Source: Emiliania huxleyi CCMP1516 | Taxonomy: Eukaryota > Haptophyta > Isochrysidales > Noelaerhabdaceae | Direction of reading: 5' to 3' | Assembly (NCBI RefSeq): GCF_000372725.1 | Contig: NW_005195085.1 | Location: 251,014 to 315,013 of the forward strand | DNA: 64,000 bases | Shown here: positions 43,640 through 53,377 of the stretch, one piece after another | Numbering within the stretch: position 1 is the stretch's first letter | How the letters are laid out: every line of letters starts with the position of its first letter | Position numbers and translations under genes: made by a program | Notes under the pieces: generated by a model | The model's database searches: none | Told to the model about the DNA's origin: nothing | Seen by the model: the letters and a program-made list of their open reading frames with translations, nothing else

Positions 43640-44039
43640 CGGCTGCTCACGAGCGCCGGAGAGCAGCGACAACTGCCCCTTTGGCGTCGAGTGCTGTGCC
43701 CGAAGGTGGGTGCGCAAGCTTCTGGGTGGGTCTGGAGAGGGGCCATTTTCATGTGCTTGCTCGTACATAGGCTACGCTGGAGTGCCGCAACGCCAAGCGG
43801 TCGACGGCACGCTCTCCGTCAACAATGCCTCCTTTGCCCCTCCTTGCGATAGGCAGCGGCTCGTCGCAAAGATGCTCCTCTCCCATGACATGCGGTACAC
43901 CGCCACAGGCATCACTGAGCGCGACGACCGCTGCGGCACGCGACCGTCTGGCGAGCTGCGCTCGCCCACGCCGGCTGTGCACATGCACATGCACATGCTA
44001 CATGTTGTTGTTGTGCATGTGTCGATATTTCGCGCATAA
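43640..44039 (+). CDS. Possible exon of an unknown protein (weak)
   Basis: One frame runs ESSDNCPFGVECCARR, then SCACSYIGYAGVPQRQAVDG and LSVNNASFAPPCDRQ and LLSHDMRYTATGITERDDRC before CA-repeat-derived residues and a stop at 44039. The cysteine spacing and composition look natural, but no start, splice site or family is evident. Confidence 0.22.
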
Positions 44040-44233
44040 GCTTGCTCATGCACACTACTAGCAGCATGGCGTTCAAGAAATTGAAAAAAAGAAAAAAGAA
44101 AAAACAGGGGACGCAGAAGCCGACAATGCTGTGCGTTCTCACCCACTACGCTGTGGTGGTTTGTGTGCGGGTTGTTCTGGGAGGCCTACCTCCCGTCATC
44201 TTAGAAGTTTTCTGAAGAATTCTATGTATGTAT

Positions 44234-44410
44234 GTAGGAAGGTGAAGAACAGTCAGGCTCGGACTGGACACCAACGCGGTATGGGTGGACGCAAGACAGA
44301 TGATGACGACACGCACGAGCGACACACAGACACAAACAAGCTCACAAGACACACAGCCAGCGGGCTGCCACACATCCTGAGTTGGCGTACACATCACTCA
44401 GGCCACGTCC
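44234..44410. repeat. Dispersed repeat E, copy 2
   Basis: Reverse complement of 22890-23072 with few differences, including AAGGTGAAGAACAG and CAGCCAGCGGGCTGCCACAC. The two copies lie 21 kb apart in opposite orientation. Confidence 0.75.
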
Positions 44411-44639
44411 CCCCTGTCGCCCCCCCCAGCACTCCAAGGTGCCAAGAGACAAACAACAGCACAACAACACAGACAGGCGACAGGGTCGAACGTGTGAGAC
44501 TAGAGCAGGCTTGCTCCGCCTCTAGCAATCTCGTCGCCGGCCGCAAGGCACGGACGAGACCGTGTGTGGGGTCTTGTGAGGTGTCTATGGACGCCCTCCT
44601 CACAGGCTATTGGCCAGCCGCTAGCCCTAACTCGCACTC

Positions 44640-44967
44640 ATGGGTGACGACAGTTCATTGGATGAGTGGTTGCGAGCAGAGGCGCGTTGCCAAGGAGCTT
44701 ACCAACGAGGCGCTTCGCAGTGGCGGCCGCAAGGCGCCCTCCAAAGGCAACAAGGTCGGAAGACGCAAGAACCACAAATGCTGGCGAGAGGCGATCCGTT
44801 TTGTCGCCGTCAGCCAACCAGGGGCCGGCGCCTTCCTCAACGCCATCCCCATGCGTGATGATATGAAGATGGAGTCCTGGGCGATGCGCGTCGGGAGAGC
44901 GGCATTGTGCATGGTGCGGAGTGCATTGCCGTTCTTAACGGAGTCGCTTAGGCGGCTCCGGTGGTGA
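44640..44967 (+). mobile_element. Retrotransposon-associated ORF fragment (SQPGAGAFLNAIP motif)
   Basis: The frame encodes WMSGCEQRRVAKELTNEALR, KCWREAIRFVAVSQ, then PGAGAFLNAIPMRDDMKMES, and ends SLRRLRW with a stop at 44965. A GAG[AS]-[FW]-LNA-[IV]-P segment is commonly found beside reverse-transcriptase domains in non-LTR and DIRS-like elements of algae. No RT core was seen in the window, so this is a fragment. The assignment is from memory of the motif and is tentative. Confidence 0.4.
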
Positions 44968-45112
44968 GCCGGTGTGTGTGCCAGTCCGCGCCAGTCCGCG
45001 CCCTTGTCGTGCCAGTGTGCTGTGAGAGAGGCTTGTATTTTAAGAATTCTTCCCCGCATAGAAGAATTCCCGAGGCCGCGTATTTACTGGGAAGCGTCAG
45101 CCGAACACACAA

Positions 45113-46883
45113 ATGCTGTGCGTGCTCACCCACTGCGGCTTCTCGCCTCCCAACGCGTTTGCTTCTCGCCTCCACGCCGACCACCAGCATGTTCGCACCT
45201 CGCATATGACGATGGTTGACTCGTGGTACGACGCCGGCCAGCGACTCAGCACCGCAGCCGCGATGAGAGCAGCGAGCCCCGCTGCCGGCGGATCCTCCCG
45301 TCTCGAAGCCGAGCTCGAATCGACCAAGGCGGCGCTGCTGAAAGTCGCTCTCCTGAGCGGTCGTGGTGCGTGGGCGCGGCCGTCAGAGCGGGTCGCCGCT
45401 GCGCAGCTCGTCGAGAGCTTGGAGCAAGCGGCGGAGCAGGGCGGCGGGGAGGCGCCCTCCCTGCGGGACGGGACGTGGGAGCTCGTCCTCTCGGACGTGG
45501 AGCCCTTCCGTGCCTCCACCTTCTTCCTCGCGCTCGGCGAGGCGGTCGAGGCGCTGATTCAGAAGGGCGCGTCCGACGGGGCGCTGACCGTGCACGCGCT
45601 CGCGACGGGCGGCGGCGAGGTCGGCCGCGTGGCTCACGTCGTGGAAGGCGGCGGCGGCTTCGTCTGCACTTGTCGATCCCACGCGCCGAGGTCACCCGAG
45701 ATCGTCCGATGGCAGGCGGCGGCGGTCGGCTCCATTCCCTCGTCGAGCTCAAGAGCGGCTCGCTGCGCCCTAGAAGCGGAAGACGTGTTCTTGCATTCCG
45801 CTGCACTGTCCCTGTACTCGCCTCCCTCGTGTCCACGCGTTGCTCTGATATTCCAACTACCGCTCGAGAGGACGCGCATTCCGCTGCACTCACTCTACTC
45901 GCCTCCCTCGTGTCCACGGCGGTGCTCTGACATACCCCGCACAGTACTCCCCTTCCCGCCCACGCCGGTGCATTCGCCACGTAGGTTCGCTGCCCTCCCT
46001 CCCCCTCGCCCTGGCCGGCGTGGTGGTGAGCAGCGGCGAGCTGCAGGCTGGTTAACTCATTCACTCATTCACTACTTAGTTAATTAATTATTAGCTCGCG
46101 GGCCGACTCCCGGTGTGATCTCACCCCGCTCGTCGGCCTCGTAAGGCTGCGCGGGCGGGCGGCGGCGTCTTCGACCTCAGACTCGTCAACACCAGCGTGC
46201 AGCAAAACGAGGTGCGGACCCCGAGATCGCCCGAGATCACCCGAGATTGCCCGCGATTGCCGGAGATCACCCGAGATTGCCCGAGATTGGCTGCAGGTGC
46301 GGTACGGTCTGCCGACGGAGGGCGGGCTGGCGCCGGGCGTGGAGAGGAGCGCGCTCTAGAGTCTGGCTCAGCACGGGATGCTATGCAGCTGTCTTCGGCC
46401 GTATATTCCGCCGTATTCATTGTACACTCGTAGCCCGTGTATTCACGCGGTGCCGCCCCCACCCTGATACTCTTCCAGATCTGTAGGAGCCTTCTCTCGT
46501 GGATCGGCGACCAGACCGTGCCGAGCGGGGAGGTGTTTTCGCGCGTGCTGGAGCCGCTCGGCGGCGGCCCCTCCGCGCAGCTCCGCCTCAGCTACTCGGA
46601 CGGCGAGCGGGGGAAGGGGGGGGGGAGGCGCGCACGTCTCTGCGATCGGCCGAGACGGCTCGAGATTGTCGCGAGGTTAGGCGAGCTGATGGTCTGGCGC
46701 GCGCCCAAGCTCGGCGACCACTTCTTCGTGTTTGTGCGGGGCGAGGAGGAGACGTGGCCGGCGATGGAGGAGACGCGGCGGCGGCAGGCCAGCTCCGCCA
46801 CGCAAAGCGCGGTCGGCTCCGCCTTCGCGCTCGGGATGCTCAACCCCTTCTTCTCGCGAGCCGCCGGAGCGCGCAAGTCGTGA
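45113..46883 (+). CDS. Plastid lipid-associated protein / fibrillin (PAP) domain protein
   Basis: Seven exons: 45113..45647, 45716..45757, 45985..46046, 46146..46211, 46297..46352, 46487..46602, 46681..46883, giving 359 aa. The PAP_fibrillin order is clear: ALLKVALLSGRGAWARPSER, AQLVESLEQAAEQ, LRDGTWELVLSDVEPFRAS, FFLALGEAVEAL, VGRVAHVVEGGGGRLHSLVE, SGSLPSLPLALAGVVVSSGE, FDLRLVNTSVQQNEVRYG and, near the end, LSYSDGELMVWRAPKLGDHF. Fibrillins bind lipids in plastoglobules and thylakoids. This supports a photosynthetic host. The first 60 residues may be targeting sequence; ATG 45206 is an alternative start. Five of six donors appear to be GC. The fifth could be GA at 46347 or GC at 46353. Intron 6 is a multiple of three with no stop, so unspliced reading is possible but spoils the SDGELMVWR motif. 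Confidence 0.78.
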
Positions 46884-47479
46884 GGGCCGCACACGTCGCA
46901 CCCACCACACGTGCATTTGCGTTTCTGCATTACGTTGGCGATTGTGTGCGCACTCTCGTCACGCGATTTTCTCTCGTATCATAACAAAGAGAAATATTTT
47001 AGCTGAACTTCGTTTTCTTGTTTTCTCATATTTGGAGGAGGTGGGAGTTGGAGGTGATGGGGATGATGCGTGATGGTTGTGACTTGTGTCGGCGAGCAGC
47101 TCTACGGTGAAGGTCTTGGCGGATTCGATCATCTGCCTGAGGACGACTTCCTTTCTCTGGTAGGACGGGAACGAGATGGTAGTAGGGAGTAGAAGAAAGC
47201 AAAGAGGAGCCCTGCGCACGCACGACTCCGCAGGAGCAGCCCCTCCCCAGACAAAAGACAAGGGAGAGGTGGGTGGGTCACAGAAAACCACGGCCGCCAG
47301 CGACTGAGGCTCCCACGTTGCCCGCCAAAAGAAAGCGAATTGTTGACTTGGGCCCTCGGGGAGGCCTGCGGGCGGCCTTCTCTCGAGGTCTCGAGATACA
47401 CGGAGCGGCCAAACTCCCACGTGTCGCAAGGCCAAGGAACTCGTACGTCCCCCGGCGCAAGCTCCCCTTTCGCGACGTA
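46884..47479. other. Intergenic, no gene recognised
   Basis: Space between the fibrillin and the membrane ankyrin gene. An AT-richer stretch at 46975-47035 may hold the fibrillin 3' processing signals. ORFs on the minus strand are shadows of the ankyrin gene. Confidence 0.4.
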
Positions 47480-48598
47480 ATGGCAGACGCCACAGCGGTC
47501 GTGCTCGCCCTGTCCACTCTTGGAGCTCTGTACCGCTGGCCGGACCTGAGGCCGGTGGCTGCTCGCCTGCTCAGATGGTTCGGAGGCTTCTTCCTCGCGC
47601 TGCTTGTCCTGACGATTCTCTGCATCGTTGTTGCGGACGTCGAAGCACTGCAAAAAAGAAGCCCTCTCTACACCGCTGCCCGAGCCGGTAACCGCCCTCG
47701 AGTCGTCGAGCTTCTCCAGTACCAGCATGTGCGCAGCGACATCCACGTGGGCAGGCGGATTGGCTTTGGTATGCTCGGCTCGGAAACGCCGCTGTGTGCT
47801 GCCGCCCAGAATGGCCACACAGAGGTGGTGGCGGCACTGCTGAAGGCGGGCGCCAACCCGAACACTCCCTGGACGCTTGGCCTCGGTATGCTCGGCTCGG
47901 GCACGCCGCTGATTGCTGCCGCCGCCCAAGGCCACACGGAGGTGGTGGCGGAGCTGCTGAAGGCGGGTGCCAACCCGAACACTCCCGACACGTTTGGCCT
48001 CGGCATGCTCTTGTCGGACACGCCGCTGCACGCTGCCGCCCAGAATGGCCACACAGAAATGGTGGCGGAGCTGCTGAAGGCGGGCGCCAACCCGAACACT
48101 CCCTCCACGCTTGGCCTCGGCATACTCGCCTCGGCCACGCCGCTGTTTGTTGCCGCCGTGAATGGCCACACAGTGGTGGTGGCGGAGCTGCTGAAGGCGG
48201 GCGCCAACCCGAACACTCCCTCCACGTTTGCCCTCGGCATACTCGCCTCGGGCACGCCGCTGTGTGCTGCGAACGTCACCTGGAGCCTCTGGTTGGGTAG
48301 AGACACCTGGCATGGCCACACTGAGGTGGTGGCGGCGCTGCTGAAGGCGGGTGCCAACCCAAACACTCCCTATACGGTTGACCTCGGCATGCTCTACTCG
48401 GAAACGCCGCTGCATGCTGCCGCCGATAACGGCCACACAGAGGTGGTGGCGGAGCTGCTGAAGGCGGGCGCCAACCCGAGCACTCCCTTCACGCTTGGCC
48501 TCGGCATGCTCTTCTCGGGCACGCCGCTGCATGCTGCCTCCTTTAAAGGCCACACCGAGATAAAGGCACTGCTGCTGAAGGCTGGTGCCGACAGTTGA
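47480..48598 (+). CDS. Membrane-anchored ankyrin-repeat protein
   Basis: A single exon of 372 aa runs from ATG 47480 (MADATAVVLALSTLGALYRW). A hydrophobic segment LRWFGGFFLALLVLTILCIVV at about residues 32-52 is followed by an ankyrin array with an unusual period of about 40 residues: NGHTEVVAALLKAGANPNTP plus an inserted LGLGMLxSxTPLxAAA. Seven to eight repeats are present and nearly identical in DNA, so the array is young. The fifth repeat contains a 14-residue insert (TWSLWLGRDTWH) bounded by a repeated ACCTGG. It begins like a unit that could be spliced but stays in frame. The protein probably sits at a membrane with cytosolic ankyrins. Partners are unknown. Confidence 0.75.
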   Translation: MADATAVVLALSTLGALYRWPDLRPVAARLLRWFGGFFLALLVLTILCIVVADVEALQKRSPLYTAARAGNRPRVVELLQYQHVRSDIHVGRRIGFGMLGSETPLCAAAQNGHTEVVAALLKAGANPNTPWTLGLGMLGSGTPLIAAAAQGHTEVVAELLKAGANPNTPDTFGLGMLLSDTPLHAAAQNGHTEMVAELLKAGANPNTPSTLGLGILASATPLFVAAVNGHTVVVAELLKAGANPNTPSTFALGILASGTPLCAANVTWSLWLGRDTWHGHTEVVAALLKAGANPNTPYTVDLGMLYSETPLHAAADNGHTEVVAELLKAGANPSTPFTLGLGMLFSGTPLHAASFKGHTEIKALLLKAGADS

Positions 48599-48868
48599 TG
48601 GGAACGTTGGGTCGGTGGACGGTGCGGCGCACTGTACACAACGTCGCGGTGGGTGGCTAGAGAGTCAAGCGGCGCTTCACTAGACACTATACGTAAAGCC
48701 GTTGACGACAGTGCTCAGTGGTTACTCACATTCGTTTCGCTTTCGGAGGGGTACGCTCTTCTACACGGTCCGCCGGGCGATATCGTTCCCTCGTTCGGAA
48801 CTCACATCTCACAATCTCTTTCGTGTATCTCTTTCAAAAGCGGTATCTCTGTCCCCCCTGTGTTGATC

Positions 48869-51800
48869 TCAGGTCGAGCTTGCGCACGATAGCGCAGAGT
48901 GGGCGGAGCAGTCCCCCTCCCCCCGCAGGAACGCGTGGGCCGCAATCTCCGAGAGTCCGATCCGCTCTACAGCGGCGTCCGCGGTCATGCGACGCACCAG
49001 CTCCGCCACCCCAGCAGGCAGCTCCTCCGGCTCTCGCGTCGCCGGCGCGGGCCCGGCCGCCGCCGCCCAGCAGCAGCCGCCGCCGCCGCCGACCTGGGCA
49101 TAGTGCATAGAGCCGTATAGGCGGTGCCGGAGGACGCATGCGACGCCGTTCTCAGGGTGGGTCGTCGAGAAATGTGGCGCCGGAGTGTGTGAGCAGAGAG
49201 GAGGTATGTGTGTGTCGGGCGCAGTGTACTGCGCTGCTGCCGCCACACCTGCTCCACGCGCCCTCGCGCCTCCTCGGCGGCTAGGACCGGCGCCGGCGCT
49301 CTGCCGAGCAGCAAGTAGCGCAGCACGAGCCCGAGCGAGAAGACGTCGAGCCGCGCCGCCTACGATCTCGGCCAATCTCGGCTCATCTCGGCCGATCTCG
49401 CCGTCCGGGCGCTGCGTAGTACATCCTCATGCACCTGCGTTATATGCAGACTACACGACATCAACTACCACCAAGCCAGTTCCTAGACGAGTCCCTGATA
49501 ATGAGACTACAGTCGTTCCCAGCGTGTCTCCTGCCCCCGGTCAACATCTCAACATGCCGCGAGCGAGGTGGATTTCAGCCACGCCCCCCGTCGCTAGTCG
49601 CTTGGGCCGTGGATAGGCGGCCAGATGTCTTGGCATTAAGGATGCCTACTACTGCTGCTACGTCTAGCTGCCTCGCCTCCGCCGCCGAGAGGCTAGTTAG
49701 GTGATTAATTAAGCAGTAATGGAGAAGTCTAGCTGCCTCGCCTCCGCCGCCGAGAGGCTCATGCTGCTCGTGCGCGTCAGAATCGCCGCGCGCACCTGCG
49801 ACCGTGCGCGCGGGGGGAGCAAGCACGCCGTCGCTGTCGCTGTCGCTCTATCTATCAAGGGCTGGCGTGGGTCCAGACCACCCCTCGCAGCTGGCCAGCT
49901 CCACCTTCTCTCGGCCCAGTCACGCTGCACTCTCGGTGACTCTCTCCGCTAGCATCGGCGACTCTCGGCGACGCCTCTGGCGAGAGGTAGATAGCGTGCT
50001 AGTTCATTAACAATTAAGTACGATGGTCGTAATTAGTTATTATCTAGCACGCCTCTGGCGAGAGGTAGGGCGGGGCACTTCATTCATTAAAAATTAGCAA
50101 CTATTTATACGATGAAGCACGACTCTGGCGAGAGGTGAGCGAGTTGCTTCATTCAGGCTTAATTAATTAATTAAGGCACGCCTCTGGCGAGAGGTAGAGC
50201 GTGTTACTTCATTAGCAATTAGGTAATTAGCAATTAATTAAGGCACGCCTCTGGCGAGAGGTAGAGCGTGTTGCCGTGCGCAGAGAGGTCGTGCCGCTCC
50301 TAGTCACCCATTCACACCGCTAGTGAGTTAAGCCTTTGGTGAGAGGTCCGCATGTCCGGGCTTGGCCGAGGTTGGCCGAGGATGTCCGAGGTTGGCCGAG
50401 GTTGGCCGAGGTTGGCCGAGGTTGGTCGAGGATGTCCGAGGTTGGTCCAGATCGATCGACATTGGCCGAGATTGGTCGAGATTCGCCGAGGATGTCCGAG
50501 ATTGGTCGAGATTGGTCGCAGCTGTCCGAGATTCGCCGCGAAAGGGAAGCGAGGGGGCGGCAGTACTATTCCTAGTACTAGACGTAGTAGATGTGTGGCG
50601 CAGCGCCCAGAGGGGCCAGGAGCTAGCATGTTCTCCTGCGCCCCCCTCACCCCGCCTCCGTCCAGCGCCTCTGCCGAAAAGGCGACGCGTCCGCCGAGCC
50701 CGCCGCTGCCGCCTCCGCCGCCGCCATCCTCGCTGCCCCCCTTCTTCTCCCCGCGTCTGCCGCCGCCGCTCTCGCCCCTCTTCTCCCCTCCGCCTCCGCT
50801 CTCGCCCCCCTTCTCTCCTCCGCCCTCGCCAGAGCGTCGAGAGGCGGCGGCGGGGGACCCGCCCCGTCGGCTGGGCGACCCCTCGCCGCGGCGTCGGGAG
50901 GGCGCCTAGCATGACTCCGCACGCGTCCATGAATGAAGTCGCTCCACCGCCCTCCGGCCGTACCTTTACGGTAAACCAGAGGGCTGCGGGGTCACTTCAC
51001 ACTCCCAAGGGGCTGGCGCCTAGCATGAAGCAACCGCGCGCCGTGTGCGGTTCGCTGGCCATGGGCTGCCTCTGATCCGCAAACTGGGAGGGGAGCGAGA
51101 GAGCGCCGGCGGGGAGATGCACGGGAAGGGCAGCAGCCGCGCGAGCCCAAAGTCGATCAGCTTCACCTGCAGTCAGTCAGTCAGTGTTACACACGTCCTA
51201 GCATGAAAGACGGGGCGCACGCACTCGCGGAGCACACGCGGGGGCGTGACACGCGAGGCGGTGTGTGCGTTCTCAGGGAAAGGCATCACCACGCAGACAA
51301 AAGTGCAATCGTCCGAGAGAGGGGCCGCAGTGGCGACAAGCACCTGCGGCACAGCACTCAGCAGCATCAGGGTGTCTCGGAGTCGCAAGGCTGGCCGCGC
51401 CCCGACCCGGACACTCGCGAGCCGGAGGTGTGCTCGCAGGCGTGCGGTTCTCTGGAACTGCACGCTCCCGAGGCGTGTGTTTGTGCAACAAGCCTCCTCG
51501 CGCTCGTTGCGCGCTGCTGGCTGACCAGTCACTGCCCTCTTGGTCCGCGCCACGACCCGCGCGAGCGGTTTGACAAGTGATTTGACTGACACGCAGGGAC
51601 GGCGGAGGCGGGCCTGTCACCTGCTCCTCGCGCAAGCTCGAGCGGCGCAGGTCGGAGATCGGCGAGGCGAAGCAGATGTTAGACGGCTTGACGTCGCGGT
51701 GCACGATGCCACGTGAGTGGAGGTGGAGCAGCGCGTCGACACACTGGCGCAGCACGGCCGCAGCCTCGCAGAGCTCAGTCGCGCCCCGCTTGGCGAGCAC

Positions 51801-52197
51801 GAGCTGCAGGTCGGGGCCTGGTGAGAGTGGGACAGCTTAGAGACGAGCGCGGCGGTGCAGTATTTCAAAGATATGGTTCCTCTGGGCGATGCGGGCTGCG
51901 ATGGTGAGGGAGATTGCCTCGACAGAGCTCCATGATGATGAAGAGGCGGTCCGAGCCCGAGGCCCGAACGAGATCGAATACACGCACCACGTTTGGGTGA
52001 TCGAGTCGCCTCATCAGGGCCACCTCCTGCTCGATTGCGTCCGCCGTCCAGGCCGTCTCTGACCTCGGGAGGACTGACAGGTCGAGCGACTTGATCGCCA
52101 CGGACCTGCGGCCGTCGCGAAAGTCTCGAGCCTCGTTGACAACGCCGTACGCGCCACGGCCGAGCTCACGGCCTAGTCTGTAGCGGCCCAGAAGCAT
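48869..52197 (-). CDS. Serine/threonine protein kinase, seven exons
   Basis: The model is complement(48869..49093, 49249..49359, 49751..49795, 50249..50299, 51107..51166, 51621..51817, 51918..52197), 322 aa. All kinase subdomains are present in order: GRELGRGAYGVV loop, VAIKSLDL (catalytic Lys), LDHPNVVRVFDL, LFIIMELC, SRGIVHRDVKPSNICF (HRD), VKLIDFGLARLL (DFG), HGNTLYLSPE (APE-like), LDVFSLGLVLRYLLLG (subdomain IX) and LVRRMTADAAVERIGLSEIA with a final HAFLR (subdomain XI). It is likely active. The start MLLGRYRLG is just before the loop; an upstream ATG at about 52290 would add a hydrophobic stretch. Four of six donors are GC. Exon 5 (VRAAILTRTSSMSLS) is short and joins LSPE to AARLDVFSLG. 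The intron before exon 5 holds four extra copies of the SPE exon end. The exon 4/5 region is the least certain. Confidence 0.75.
49971..50262 (-). repeat. Five tandem copies of an exon end separated by AT-rich introns
   Basis: The sequence CTACCTCTCGCCAGAGGCGT (minus strand), the end of the kinase exon encoding YLSPE plus its GC donor, occurs at about 50243-50262, 50177-50196, 50119-50136, 50049-50067 and 49971-49990. The copies are spaced 59-78 bp apart and separated by TAATTAATTA-type AT-rich sequence. The first copy is the real exon end. Confidence 0.8.
50343..50540 (+). repeat. GGCCGAGGTT minisatellite inside a kinase intron
   Basis: About 18 units of a 10-12-bp motif (TTGGCCGAGG, ATGTCCGAGG, ATTGGTCGAG) form a tandem array within the third kinase intron (50300-51106). 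Downstream 50630-50900 is proline/arginine low complexity without a supported gene. Confidence 0.75.
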
Positions 52198-52372
52198 GTC
52201 GATTGAGAGCAACGAACGAGTAGGGTGGAGTGCTCTGTGACGAAGTAAAAAAAGAAATAACCGTTGGACCATTTCCACATACCTCGCCATGCAGGAAGAC
52301 CCGATGCGCGGCGGCGACTGGCCGCGCCGCACGCGGGGAGCCGGTTTAATATAAAATGAACTCGGGAGCCGG

Positions 52373-52786
52373 TTAAATCCGTTTCAATTGGAGGCTTGCC
52401 TCCACCGCGGCGAGACGCGCCTCGGTTGTCTCCAGACGCTGCTCGAGCGCCTTGGCGCCGATCGCCCTCGACGCGCGCGATCCGAGAGAGATATTGTTTT
52501 GTTTTTGCGATCCGTGCACCGCGTGGGAGCCGTGCTTGAAGACAAGTCCAGATACCAGAAAGCTCTGCGACTGCGCGATGGGTTCCAAAGGGATGCCGTG
52601 GGTCCATTCGAACTTCCCCTTGGGAATGCACTTCTGCTTTCCTCCGCGGTATTGCAATAATGCCTGGTTTTGGTAGTACCATCCGATTGCCCTTATAGCG
52701 CCCAGGGGCGTGTGTGATCCCCAAATTCCCCCCTCTCCCAGGACGCAGGAGACGACCAGGAATGAGGAGTTGCGCGGAATCGTCAT
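52373..52786 (-). CDS. Unidentified 137-aa protein with C-terminal coiled coil
   Basis: ATG 52784-52786 starts MTIPRNSSFLVVSCV. The middle has GAIRAIGWYYQNQALLQYRG, QKCIPKGKFEWTHGIPLEP and FLVSGLVFKHGSHAVHGSQK. The end is a short coiled coil (ALEQRLETTEARLAAVEASL) stopping at 52373. Its codons are visibly less GC-biased than those of neighbouring genes, which may indicate transfer or a recent insertion. The frame is open upstream as well. No family was recognised. It lies just upstream of the kinase on the same strand. Confidence 0.38.
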   Translation of the reverse strand: MTIPRNSSFLVVSCVLGEGGIWGSHTPLGAIRAIGWYYQNQALLQYRGGKQKCIPKGKFEWTHGIPLEPIAQSQSFLVSGLVFKHGSHAVHGSQKQNNISLGSRASRAIGAKALEQRLETTEARLAAVEASLQLKRI

Positions 52787-53377
52787 ATTCTCATTCGGGC
52801 GGATGCGAGTCTTCGAATGGCAGGGGAGCGGTGATGACCGGGCCTGTGCCAAAGTGCGTCGTCTCTTTCTTGGACAAGATGCAATCCCTGCGGCCGTGAA
52901 GTCACCGTTAGACCCCAATAGGGGTCCACAACGACACGCGTTCTGCGGCGCGAAACATTTTACGCGGCGCTTTCTTTTCCTTTGCACGGAGTAGGGGCTA
53001 GACTGTGCCCTCAGCTCTACAAACATACAACAGTCACTGCGCTTCTCGCCCACTGCGCCGCTGGGCGCCTTCCTGCCGTCCGTGGGCCCTTCGCGAGGCG
53101 TATCTGACGTGAGGACGGCGACGCAGAGCGGCGAAGCACGAGTGTTCGCTGCACACCAAGATCCCAGACCACCAAGATCCCAAAGCAAGGGGAGGAGCAA
53201 ATGATGGCGCGCTGTTGTCCAAAGCCCCAGGGGACACAGCGAAGACGCGCTGGTCAGGGACCGGGGCCAGAGGCCAGCCTCGGCGACGACACAACCTTGT
53301 GGCCGGCGTACAGCTCTCTCTCTCTCACACACACACACACACAAAGAAACAAAGTCTCCCGCCGTTTACTTTTGCAG

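Noticed and set aside
50328..50930. 200-aa minus ORF and 185-aa plus proline-rich ORF
   Set aside because: Both arise from the GGCCGAGGTT minisatellite and adjoining C/G-rich sequence within the kinase intron.
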